DNA of 64,000 nucleotides. It comes from Acridotheres tristis. Taxonomy: Eukaryota > Chordata > Aves > Passeriformes > Sturnidae. The notes under the pieces are model-generated. The model worked only from the letters and a program-made list of their open reading frames with translations. It had not been told where the DNA came from and made no database searches. Location: NCBI GenBank assembly GCA_037013685.1, contig CM072896.1, positions 10,977,444 through 11,041,443 of the forward strand, written 5' to 3'. Positions 54,501 through 63,700 of the stretch are shown here, one piece after another. The position numbers and the translations under genes are program-made. How positions within the stretch are numbered: the stretch's first letter is position 1; each line of letters opens with the position of its first letter.

Positions 54501-56524
54501 CATGTCTCTCTCTGAGTCTGTGGATAAGGACATCCAGAATAGGAATATTTAGTCCTAGTTGTTTCATGGAATCTGTTGTCCATTAATATGATATCTCTGC
54601 CCTGCAGTCTCATTTCAGCATTAAAATATCAATTGTACCACATGGTTCTATTTCACATAATCATTTATACAGGTAACAACACTTCCCTACTGCTGTCAGC
54701 CTGCTGTATGACAGACTCCAGATGTCCTGGCTGGCAGAATACTGTTAGCAGCACACTTCATGCAAACCTGCCTGCATTTTTTGGGTTTGATTGAAACTTT
54801 TTATATATCTTCTTGCCAAGAAATTTTGCTTTTCATAATCGCCACCTTGAATCTTTTTATTGATAGAACTCATTATTGCTTTCCACAGTGACAGAAGGGG
54901 AGATGTTTGCTTGTAAGTGCATTAATTTAAAACAATTAGAGGTGCATCAGGGAAGTCAATGAAAATTTGCTTCTGTGGCAAGGCCAGTTCTGTTTCAGCT
55001 GCTGTTATCGTATTACATCAACCCTAAAAAGCTCCAGATAGTTGGGCTACTTTCAGTTACTGAGTTCATTATTGCATGTTACCCCATGTAAAATACAGTT
55101 TAACAACAAATAGCTGTTAATTGTCTTCGGCACTGATTTTGTGGTATTAAAAATTCTTACTGTGATTTTCCAAGTACATTTGCTGTTTGGTGGGTAGACG
55201 CCAGGAAATCCTTCACTCCCAATAAACCCTGACTCTCCAGATACAACTCCTCCACATGTAAATGTAGGCCTGAGAATAATAGAAAAAAATATACATGTAT
55301 TTTATTTATTCTTTGTATAAAAGAAAAGAACTGTCTGAACAGCTTTAGTACTTAAAACCATTGCTAACATGAAACATATTTAGTTATTTACATAAAATCA
55401 CTATTGACATAGAATGTGCAATTTAATGTGTGAACTTAGGTGTAGAAAAAATTAACTACTTGGGCCTTAATTCTGGGTAGATACAGACTGTTATCGCTCC
55501 CTCCTTTTTACTTCCTAAGAGTGTGTGGTGTGCCAGTGCGATACATCATTGCAAATTGCTACCATAATGGAAAAAATAATTATTAAAAGTCATTAGCAAT
55601 GACTTTTTATAGTACATATAATAATAAATAAAATAGGACTGTTATAAAAATTATTTCTCATTCCTTTCTATGCTTTGAATTTATAGGTTTTAATCAAGGA
55701 AGAGTCTGGTACTTTTTTGTACCGCAGTAGCACAACCCAGCCTGTGCTGAGGGCCGCTCCTGGTGCTGAGCCCTGTGGCCCTGCTGTGCTCAGAGCTCAG
55801 CTCAGGTGAGCTCAGGTGCTGGTGCCGGCTCTGGACACGCCGCATGGACACGCGAGGAGCCCTGGAAAACCTGTGTGGAACCACTGCTACTGCTGAGCAC
55901 ACGAGGGTGAGCGAATGCCCTGCCGAGCTTTAGGCTCGGGATGCCCCACCGGATTACACCGTTATGTTAGAGAGATTAGAGATGACCCGGCACCGGGCTG
56001 TTCTCGCAGGGCCCCGGGTCCGTGGGAAACGCTCCTGTATTGATGCAGTCACGGGCACTGAAACACCCAGGCATCCCACGGAGGCACGGTGGGAACGCGA
56101 GGGGAGGGGGCGCGGGACTGGTGCGGGGACAGCGGGACCTGTGCGGGGACAGCGGGACCTGTACGAGGACAGCTGGAGGGCGGGACGTGTGCAGGGAGCG
56201 CGGTACCTGTGCGGGGGGACAGGGCAGAGCGGTACCTGTGCGGGGGAACAGGGCAGAGCGGTACCTGTGCGGGGGGACAGGGGAGCGCGGTACCTGTGCG
56301 GGGGGACAGGGGAGCGCGGTACCTGTGCGGGGGAACAGGGCAGAGCGGTACCTGTGCGGGGGGACAGGGCAGAGCGGTACCTGTGCGGGGGGACAGGGGA
56401 GCGCGGTACCTGTGCGGGGGGACAGGGGAGCGCGGTACCTGTGCGGGGGTGCAGCGGGACGCGCCGCCGCCAGCAGCAGAGGCGGTAGCAGCAGCAGCAG
56501 CAGCAGCGGGACGGCGGGCGGCAT
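33439..56524 (-). CDS. PCOLCE2: PCOLCE2, procollagen C-proteinase enhancer 2 (complete)
   Basis: A secreted glycoprotein that binds the C-propeptide of fibrillar procollagens and raises their cleavage by BMP1/tolloid proteinases. Nine coding exons on the - strand join in phase (86, 109, 256, 125, 137, 155, 84, 168 and 137 nt) into 418 codons plus stop (human: 415). Order: Leu-rich signal peptide (1 to about 21-25), CUB1 from Cys34 to about 148, CUB2 from Cys155 to about 268, a Thr-rich linker ([19 protein letters not shown]), then the NTR (netrin-like) domain from Cys298 to Cys416. The CUB Ca2+-site signatures [13 protein letters not shown] and [13 protein letters not shown] are intact. The paralogue PCOLCE is less likely, because the NTR stretch and TRPC1 linkage fit PCOLCE2. 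Three splice sites lie in or beside tandem repeats. The gene is tail to tail with TRPC1. Confidence 0.95.
33668..33715. repeat. Exact 2 x 24 bp tandem duplication in PCOLCE2 intron 8
   Basis: The 24-bp unit starting GTTTGTTACCAATGCC occurs twice without mismatch, which points to a recent slippage or duplication event about 90 bp from the exon 9 acceptor. Confidence 0.9.
35213..35380 (-). CDS. PCOLCE2: PCOLCE2 exon 8: NTR domain middle
   Basis: Acceptor TCTTCTAG ends at 35381, donor GTAAGT starts at 35212. It encodes [20 protein letters not shown] and on to CKQCPLIRR, with the [17 protein letters not shown] motif typical of this NTR domain. Confidence 0.96.
37331..37414 (-). CDS. PCOLCE2: PCOLCE2 exon 7: start of NTR domain
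   Basis: Acceptor CTTCAAAAAG ends at 37415, donor GTAAGG starts at 37330. It reads [20 protein letters not shown] and on to NYCSSNF. The purine-rich end of the acceptor is atypical, but phase and similarity fix it. Confidence 0.92.
37415..40629 (-). other. PCOLCE2: PCOLCE2 intron 6
   Basis: 3.2 kb of AT-rich sequence with a T-run near 38868-38880. No exon or named repeat seen. Introns 5, 7 and 8 are likewise featureless apart from the 24-bp duplication in intron 8. Confidence 0.7.
40630..40784 (-). CDS. PCOLCE2: PCOLCE2 exon 6: end of CUB2 and linker
   Basis: Acceptor TATTTTAG ends at 40785, donor GTAAGT starts at 40629. It encodes [20 protein letters not shown] and on to GHYKFRPKK, then the Thr/Pro-rich linker before the NTR domain. 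Confidence 0.95.
42067..42203 (-). CDS. PCOLCE2: PCOLCE2 exon 5: CUB2 middle
   Basis: Acceptor CCTTTAG ends at 42204, donor GTAAGT starts at 42066. It encodes [20 protein letters not shown] and on to YCGDSPPA. It ends in phase 2. Confidence 0.96.
42204..45094 (-). other. PCOLCE2: PCOLCE2 intron 4
   Basis: 2.9 kb. AT-rich for most of its length, then sharply GC-rich over the last 250 bp beside exon 4 (44850-45094). No internal exon seen. Confidence 0.7.
45095..45219 (-). CDS. PCOLCE2: PCOLCE2 exon 4: start of CUB2
   Basis: Acceptor CCTTGCAG ends at 45220, donor GTAAGG starts at 45094. It reads [20 protein letters not shown] and on to WHIVAPKNQ. The 17-bp minisatellite begins about 11 bp upstream of the acceptor, so the branch point and part of the pyrimidine tract probably lie in repeat sequence. 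Confidence 0.96.
45231..46085. repeat. 17-bp minisatellite, about 50 copies, beside the PCOLCE2 exon 4 acceptor
   Basis: About 855 bp of a 17-bp unit, on the + strand GGGCACAGYGAGGCCCT with common variants (GCTCT, GCCCC). The period follows from three units making 51 nt, or 17 residues, in every frame. No unit contains a stop in any - strand frame, so open frames of up to 516 codons cover the array; these are repeat artefacts. On the - strand each unit carries an acceptor-like TGTGCCCAG|GG, and many carry a branch-point-like CTCAC. Confidence 0.95.
46600..47570 (-). mobile_element. Ancient CR1-like LINE remnant in PCOLCE2 intron 3
   Basis: Read on the + strand, scattered blocks resemble the reverse complement of old amniote CR1/L3-type 3' regions: ATGGATTTATAAGGG near 47106, then TGAATTTCATCTGCC near 47352, then a block near 47500 ending in TCTCTGGCACCACA. 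The blocks occur in the expected order but are strongly diverged, with no coding capacity. Orientation is inferred to be the same as PCOLCE2. The assignment is from memory of the family pattern and boundaries are approximate. Confidence 0.5.
47630..47885 (-). CDS. PCOLCE2: PCOLCE2 exon 3: rest of CUB1
   Basis: The acceptor CTGCAG ends at 47886 after a (CCCT)n pyrimidine tract; donor GTAATT starts at 47629. It encodes [20 protein letters not shown] and on to AAEPHERG. The Ca2+-site region CRYDFVDIY and the conserved RIGRFCG are present. Confidence 0.96.
47886..55160 (-). other. PCOLCE2: PCOLCE2 intron 2, 7.3 kb
   Basis: The longest intron in the window. It holds the CT-rich tract at its 3' end, a short (ATTCGT)3-like run near 49567-49585, and otherwise AT-rich sequence. 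Open frames of 100-150 codons occur on both strands but none looks like a gene. Confidence 0.7.
47890..47938. repeat. Polypurine (GAGG)n tract forming the exon 3 pyrimidine tract
   Basis: About 48 bp of GA/GGGA repeats on the + strand. On the - strand this is an unbroken CT-rich tract running into the exon 3 acceptor CTGCAG, so the microsatellite is the polypyrimidine tract of that splice site. Confidence 0.92.
55161..55269 (-). CDS. PCOLCE2: PCOLCE2 exon 2: start of CUB1
   Basis: On the - strand, acceptor TTCTCAG ends at 55270 and donor GTAAGA starts at 55160. It reads [20 protein letters not shown] and on to SKCTWKIT. It holds the first CUB1 cysteine and the FPGVYPPN motif. Confidence 0.95.
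56114..56173. repeat. Three 20-bp tandem repeats beside the 29-bp array
   Basis: Three adjacent 20-bp units (GGGACCTGTGCGGGGACAGC and two variants) that share the CCTGTGCGGGG core of the 29-bp repeats. They look like a related, shorter form of the same minisatellite. Two units carry CAG|GTCCC on the - strand. Confidence 0.85.
56202..56460. repeat. 29-bp minisatellite, nine copies, spanning the PCOLCE2 exon 1 donor
   Basis: GGTACCTGTGCGGGG recurs at 56202, 56231, 56260, 56289, 56318, 56347, 56376, 56405 and 56434, exactly 29 bp apart. Units differ mainly in GGGGACAGGGGAGCGC versus GGAACAGGGCAGAGC. On the - strand every unit contains CACAG|GTACC, the same donor that ends exon 1. No spacers separate the units. 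Confidence 0.97.
56439..56524 (-). CDS. PCOLCE2: PCOLCE2 exon 1: signal peptide
   Basis: ATG at 56524-56522. It encodes MPPAVP, seven Leu, PP, LLL, AAA and RPAAPPH: a textbook hydrophobic core built from a CTG repeat. The exon ends CACAG|GTACC in phase 2. This phase joins exactly to exon 2, restoring Arg before PTFTCGG. The donor is weak at +5 and is repeated eight more times downstream in 29-bp units, so the choice of the proximal copy rests on phase and distance. Confidence 0.8.
56489..56508. repeat. (CTG)n trinucleotide run coding for signal-peptide leucines
   Basis: AGC repeats on the + strand, read as six CTG plus one CTA on the - strand, encode seven consecutive Leu in the PCOLCE2 signal peptide. 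Confidence 0.9.
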
Positions 56525-56949
56525 CTCAGGGCGGCGGCGGCGACTGGGGTAGGGCTGAGGCCGCGGAGCCGCTACTCCGACTGCCGCCTGCTCCTCCTGT
56601 GGCTGCCGGGGCCGGGGGAGGAGGCAAAGGCTCCCGCGGCCCTCCGCCCCCAGGGCAGGGCAGGGGCCCTGGCAGGGCCGCCCTCTCTCCCCACGCAGGG
56701 CGCGGGCGCTGGCCCGGGTGTGCCCGGCCCCGCCCCGGTGGCTCCCGGGGGCTGCGGGCTCGGCCCGGGACATCCCCGTCCCCGCGCACTTTGCGCCCTC
56801 CCCGTCCGCGGCCCCGCCCCGAGCCCGCAGCCCCCCGCGACGCCGCGCTGCCGTCCTCAGGTGGCACAGTGCGGGTGTTTGTCCCGAGCATGAATGAACT
56901 CAGTGTTACCGGCTGTGCAATCGCCTGCAGCTCTGCCAAAGCTTGAAAA

Positions 56950-59900
56950 ATAGTAATGCTGCTTTGAAATTTCTTCTTTATTTAAATTCTAAAGTAAACT
57001 TGAAATGCTTCGTTTTGTTTACCAGTGGGTAATCCTGACCCATTTAGTAGCCTTTTCGCTCTGGATGTGAAGGATACTCTTTAAAAGGCTGTGACAAAGC
57101 ATACAGTGATGAACTCAATACTTGCGTGTTTTACAGATTTTGGGCCAAAGCTGTTTAACTGAAAAAAGAAATGAAAAATTAAGTTAGTATTCTTATTTTG
57201 AACACAGTATTCTTATTGAACGTGGCATTTGAAAAACCCAACATTGTTAGTGCTATTGAACAATGACATACAGATTATCACATTGATAAGCAATTTCTGT
57301 TCTGAGTAAAGAGGACCTGTTCCTCTTACTGTTTTTAATCACTTCTTCCTACATGTGCTTCTTGCAGAAGGAGGTAAGTCTGTGCAAGTGTTCAGGCACT
57401 GCCAACTGAACAAAGACTAGAGGAACTAAACAGAAATTCTCCTGCATATAGGGCACAAAATAAGCCTATTCTCTTATTTTTAGCTCATATATTGAGCATT
57501 TAACATTCCCATTCCTGCAAAATACAAAGAGTGGTCCCACTACCAAAACTTTAAAGAAGTGCTGTTGATTAGAGAGGATGTTCTGAAGATTAAATAGAAA
57601 GTGGATGCTGCAGTTTTGCAGTCATGATACCTGTACTCTGCTTTCTGCAGTGCTGGGTGAAGGAGAGGGTAGACTAACCTGGATCCATGCTTGCTACGTT
57701 TCCAAGAGGGATTCTGTGGGAGAGGAGGTGCAGCTGCTATTGGAATGTCCCAGATCTTTGGAGGCAGCCTGCAAGACGGCTGGCAAGTAAGAGGTGCCAA
57801 CAGTGTTCCCCTGGGCACAGAGGCACTGGAAGACAGGAATCAGCAGAGGATGGAGGGTCTGTGGGTTTTGCAAGGCCCAGGTTTTTAGGAGTGCAGGTTT
57901 ATTGAGAGCCAAGTGAGAGGGCCTGGCCTGCAGCCCTGAGGAGAGGCTGCCCCACATCCCCCCCGGTGGAGCAGGAGGAAAGAGCAGGACACATCTAGGC
58001 GAGATTTGGTGGAGGGTTGGGGCAGGGAGCTCACAAAAAGGGGGCTGTGGAAACAGAGATCATGACATTGTGAGAGCAGAGATTGTGTTTGCAGCTGAGT
58101 TTTGAACTGATTTTAAGTGACAGAAACGGGAAGTAAGAAAGTTTTACATACACCATGACCAATAAGATGCTGGATAGCAGCTAGCAGTTTAACTGCTACC
58201 ACCTGGCATACTGGGGGTAATCATGAAGGTATATTTATTATACCTTATATATATAAGGTATATATATTATACCTTATATATTATACCTTATTATAGTATG
58301 AAGGTATATATATTATACCTTATTATATATATGTATTATATAATATATGTATTATGTTAGGTATATTATAATGATAACAAAAGTTGCTACATCTGGAAGT
58401 CAATGTGTATGACAGAAAGTTGTGTAATCCTCACAGCACAGACACATGAGTTCCTTGCTGCTCCTTTCTGTCAACATTTTCCAGTCTAGAGAAGACCCTC
58501 TATTCTATAAGAAGAATATTTCAGGCCTTCTCTCCACCCAAGAGCTGTGCTTCATGCCAAACCACTAACAAAGGCTGTTGGTTCCCATGGAGTGCATATT
58601 CAAGGACTCCTTTTACATGTGGTTGCTGCAGATTTTGCCTCATCTAAAGGCAGCTTTAAACTTGTGAATAGTTAACACCTTAACAGGTTCTGCATTGCCA
58701 CCCGAGCGTTATCTACAGATCTGTGCAGCAACAGGGCAATTCAGGCCTGTTGAGCAAATCGAGGTGATGAACAGGCTACTGGGAAAGCCCCCAGCCTCTG
58801 CACAGCCCATGCAGCCAAGCTCCTGCACCTTTGCCAATCAGGAAAAGAGCAGCATCCCTCCCTGGCACTGCCTGTCCAGGAACACACCCTAAATGTGTGT
58901 TCCCTAAACATGCTGAATCTCGTGTGCTCAAGTACTTCTTTAGTGCCCCACTATTAAATAGATTATGAATACCACAAGTAGTAAATGACACACTATAAAC
59001 AAGGCTCTTAAATTAAACTGCATTTACCAAATGTAAATTATGTTGCTAGAGAGAATTCACCCACGAACTAACACAGAGATCTGACTGGTTTCCATCAATG
59101 GCTGAAGAAGGAACAGAAAATAAAAGGCTAGTAAGTAGTTAGCCATAAATAAATGTGTTAGCATATTAATCTTCAGCTAAATTATGATGTGTTAGAAACA
59201 CAGAAACAGGAGTGACCTTTCTTCACAAAGCCTAGTCCTCTACTCTTGCAGGGGAAAAAAAAAATCCTTTAATATACTGATGATAGTTCATTTTTGAAGT
59301 CAGGAAGCTGCTCAATCAGCATCTGTAGAGTCCCTGTCTTTTTGGGATAAAACCATGGAATGCAGTTAGGAATTGTTTGTAGGTAGTGGATATAAATTCA
59401 GCTAGAAACGTTTTAAGCTCAAACCCAAAAGATGTCAAATTTGCAGTCTCATGCAAGCTTAATTATGCTGCCTTGTGTATGTATTCTTTGCATAAATGAT
59501 GCATAGATTATGTGACAAAAATAGTATGGAGTTTCATAAGCAAAGTGTCTTTATTAATTTGGACAAAAGATGTCTAACTTTTGACAGTTGACATTGCAGG
59601 AAAAGTTTTCTACAGTAGTTTCTTTTTGAAGATATAACAAAAACTATTTTCTGTCATGTGTCCCTGACAGATCTTCAGGCTTGGAATGATGAATCTTTAG
59701 TGACAGACATTTAACGTATGAGCTACAGTGCTAGTGCCATAGTAATTATAAAAAATGCCTGCTGTCCCAGGGTGTCATTGCCTCCTGCAGCAGTCAGGCA
59801 GAAATGCCAGCCTGAGTGACCCCTCTTCACCCAGCAGCTGCTGCCAGCAATCCTGGGCTCACTTAGTGATGCTGGTGATCCAGGGGTGAGGGCTTCTCCC

Positions 59901-60410
59901 TATCAGTCACTGAAGAAAGGTATTTTGAACACAAAGCTGACAAGAGACAAATTTCCTAATGAATGTCTGGCATGTGGACCTTGTCTGCCTGAAAATGAGG
60001 CAACTACTGAAGTGGAAAGTGGAAACCTCTTCCTGAAATGTAAACTTGTGTGACAGACTGTCCCTGAGATATTATTTGAAAACACTCTGTAAATGTTGGT
60101 GCAAACTTCCATGTGTCCCTGACATCTTTCCCATGACAAAGTTAATCATGATGTGGCTGTGCAGTGGCCAAAGTGGCCTGATGACCTGACTGAAAATGAA
60201 GCTTAGTTTATGCTCCAGCTTTCAGGCTTCTCACCAAATCTTCTTTTCTCTGTAGAGAGTCACCTGCACAAAATACCTTGGCGTTTTATGCCATGGCAAA
60301 AAAGCTTTCAGTGCTCTCTTGGTGTTTCTGTACAGGTCCTGTTCAGCTGACAGTGTGAAATTAATTGAAATTTACATAAATACTATCAACAACCACTCTA
60401 TATTTCATTT
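56950..60410. other. Intergenic region upstream of PCOLCE2
   Basis: No gene or RNA seen. It contains a G-rich, CpG-poor block at about 57650-58110 and the AT-palindrome cluster at 58226-58375. Open frames of 60-90 codons occur on both strands and have no familiar motif. Confidence 0.7.
58226..58375. repeat. AT-rich palindromic repeat cluster
   Basis: Three 21-bp near-palindromes, each starting AAGGTATA and ending TATACCTT, at 58226-58246, 58255-58275 and 58301-58321. They are followed by further TATTATATA sequence. The units could form hairpins or cruciforms. Confidence 0.85.
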
Positions 60411-60414
60411 TAAT

Positions 60415-60785
60415 CATAGAATGGTTTGAGTTAGCAGGAACCTTTAAAGGTCATCTAATCCAACACCCCTGCAAATGAGCAGGGACTAGATCAGGTTGTT
60501 CAGAGCCCCATCCAATCTGACCTTGAATGTTTCCAGGGACAGAGCATCCACCACCTCTCTTGGTGATGCCACCCTCATAATAAGAAATTCCTTCCTCATA
60601 TCTTATCTGAGTTCACACTCTCTTAGTTTAAAACCATTACTCCTTGTCCTATTGCTACCTGCACTATTAAAAAGATTCCCCTCCATCTTTCTTGTAAATC
60701 CCCTTCACTTATTGAAAGGCTGCAATAAAGGCTGCTCTTGAGCCTTCTCCAGGCTAAACAACCCTAAGTCTTTCAGTGCAGTCTT
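60415..60785 (-). mobile_element. CR1 LINE, 3' fragment
   Basis: The + strand starts with ATCATAGAATGGTTTG and continues through CATCTAATCCAACACCC, TTTAAAACCATTACTCCTTG and GCCTTCTCCAGGCTAAACAA. This is the reverse complement of the typical avian CR1 3' end, so the element lies on the - strand. It is 5'-truncated, diverged and has an apparent internal deletion near 60560. It supports an avian origin of the window. Confidence 0.88.
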
Positions 60786-60789
60786 AAGT

Positions 60790-63700
60790 GCCAAGATCTT
60801 GATATTTTCACTTCCGAAAGAACTTTGGTATTTCCTGAAATTGCAAGTTGTCCCTTTTCATAATAGCATTGGAAAACATGCAATAGAGAGGATTTATCCC
60901 TATTTTCTTGATAATCCAAGCACTTAAAGTGACTCTTGCAAACTGATATGCCCAGCCAGTTCCTAGGATTCACTAATTTGCTGAGATCAGTAAGACAAAG
61001 AGCTATCCATGTTATGCCTTCAACTGAATCTGCTACTTTATAGAAATAAAAACTCACACAAGAATTGGCACTGAAAAACATGCAGAGCCTCCACCCTTCC
61101 CCAGGCTGGAATTTTCACTCTTCTCTCTTTTTGTCTGTCAAGCTTTGCTCTTGGCTCATTTATCAAATGACAGTATGGTTTCTGGCTTTATATAAAAAGT
61201 GTCTGTGATGAGCCATAGACCCTCCCTCCCCTGGTTCTTCTGATACTGAGATACCAAATGTAAAGGTAATATTGACAGTATTCCCATGCCTTAGGAATTT
61301 AGGAACTTATTAGGAATTAAGCTTACATTCTTTAATTATGGGTTTTTTGGTCTCTTTGCTAGTTTTACTTCAAGTAATGTCATATTTAATACAGTTGCAA
61401 AACTTCATATTTCATTTTAGCATATAGCAGAGAATGGACATGATGCATTAATCATAAAAGCAGTACAGTTTTTCAGTATGGCTTTTCTAAATTACCTTCT
61501 GGTGTTTCCATTTGTCACTTTGGATAATTCTAATATCAGTTTCTACTTGCCTCTTCTCTTTATAGGAATACAAACTGGTATCCAATAATTATTTTTAAAA
61601 AGTGTTACCTTCTATTGTTCAAAGTCAATTGCTTATTTGCCAGCATAAGAAAATATTAAGGAGAACGGTGCTGATTTATCATAACTTGAACAGTTTTGCA
61701 TCATAATATGAAAATTATAAATTGCAAACATTCCTGTAACCAAAGAGATCTAATAATGATTAACCAGAGTGCCCACTATCAAGCAGGATGCTTGAAACAT
61801 TGATAATATTGTGAACAGATACTCCTTCCTAGTACAAGCCTCCTAAAGGATTGTTTCAACACTTCCAATGAAGCATCCCAGGGTCCATTGACCAAGAGGA
61901 GGCACTTACAATGACCACATCACACAGCAGGTGTAGAAATGGCTAAAGTACCAGTCAGAAGAATGGATTCTAAAAAAAACATTTTAAGCAAGTGCTATGT
62001 CCCTAACAGTGAATTTTAAATACAATAGTCAGAGGAAAACACTCAATATATAAAAGCATAATGTATGGAGTAGAAGTACGGAGTAGAAGGCCCCAAGATA
62101 ACAAAAGGCAGAGCCTCTGAACTGCCAGCAGGTAGCTGTGAATCAGGCACTTCCATGGCCAAATCTTCCAGCAGCAGACAGAGAGAGAGGAGAGGAGCAA
62201 GGCACCGCAGCCTCTGCAGGTCAACTTCCATGCTCCAGCACGGGGCAGGGCACCATCAAGGGTCACAGGGTGCTATTCTTATCTAGAGAGCTGTAAAAGC
62301 TAAGACAGATCAGCGAGCCAGTCTTGATTTAATCTAAATCAGCAGATCTCCAAGTGAATAATATTATGAAACAAAATTACAAAACAGATTCCCTTAGCTT
62401 TGGTGGATGTGGGAAAGAAACCTGAGACCATTAATTGTGTTGTGCTTGGGAAGGAAATAGGTGAGCAGCCAGAAAACTGTGTCACTAAAATGGAAAAAAT
62501 AGACTTTCTGTTTCTTGGTACAAAACAGAATTAATTTAATTAGGGATATATATATATATATATATAAATTATCCTTGGAGCCATTGTTCTCATTTAATGA
62601 TAAGACTCACTTAAGTCTGCATATGAATAAATTTCTGGAGACTTAGATCAGAGTCTGGTTTATAGACTGTGTAATGAAAAGCACTGATACTTTGAACAAT
62701 CTACTGTACAATGGCATCTTTTCCCCTCCAAAAGCAACACCTCCAGTAGACACCGTTAAACTCAGCTCTGATCTGAATGAAGAGGGTGTGGAGCCAGTGC
62801 TGTTACTGACACAACTGGTCTAACAAACTGGTGATGGTCACAGCCACCTTCCCTTCGAGCTGGCTGCAGTGACACAGGAGGCACAGGGTAAAGGTACATG
62901 GGAATGCACTCAGGAGTGTGTGCAGGGAGAGGCTGTCAGGTACTCTTCGTGCAGAAGTAGGGAAAGAAAAGTTACAAAAGGCATCAAGGGTGTTCCAGAG
63001 AAGTCTCTTTCAGGATGAGAGTGTGCTTTCGGCAAGAATGTTGTCAAAAATAAAACTGGAACTTCCAGCAAAGGAGGTAACTATTTTTTGTGTGGGAGCT
63101 TTAATTCTCTAGTGTTCAAGAAAGACTTTTACATTGTCTATAAATAATTAGGTTTGTATCAAGGCATCTAGCTTTAGTTCCCTCCCCCCCATTTTTGTTC
63201 TTTCCTATCTTCTGAATTCTGTAGTTTCAGGGTAGAGATATTTCTAAGGAGAATCAAATGTGTTATGCTGTCGTCCTCTATTGCACAGGTGATACCTGGG
63301 ACCTGAGTCTCACAGTGCAGTTTCACAGGCAATTAGTTTGCTGTTACTGGCAAGACAGATTTGAAATCAGAACTAAGCCCTGCGAGAAACTGTTTCCTGC
63401 CAATGCTCTCCTTTCTTTTCCTGATTTTCTCTCTACTATTCTTTTTAGGGTTAGACATAAAAGGGAGAACAGTTGGATCTAATTTATTTACTGCAAATGC
63501 TTAGGAAGAAAAGTGTTGTTCAGCCAACTAAAATGATATTTTCCTACTTTTACTGATAAGAAAATTCACTATCTGCTTCCAAATTACCAAAAAGGAGACA
63601 ATGAGGAAAAAGCACTTTACTAAATGTGCAAATGATATGACAGCCTGTGCAACAAGAGATGGGAGAATACAATCAAATTTCCATCAGCTGTAATAACTCT

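Larger units (their letters stand above)
55800..56880 (-). promoter_or_regulatory. PCOLCE2: PCOLCE2 CpG-island promoter region
   Basis: A GC- and CpG-rich island around exon 1. Upstream of the ATG on the - strand (56525-56880), GC boxes (CCCCGCCCC-type) occur near 56728 and 56814. There is no TATA box. The downstream half of the island is largely the 29-bp and 20-bp tandem repeats. Confidence 0.75.

Noticed and set aside
56202..56460. 29-bp regular repeats resembling CRISPR repeat size
   Set aside because: Units abut directly without unique spacers, and the context is a vertebrate exon.
33439..56524. PCOLCE (type 1) instead of PCOLCE2
   Set aside because: The NTR sequence and linkage to TRPC1 fit PCOLCE2.
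55964..56946. Open frames of 174-285 codons on both strands at the PCOLCE2 promoter
   Set aside because: They run through the 29-bp repeats and GC-rich flank. Only 56439-56524 on the - strand fits the gene.
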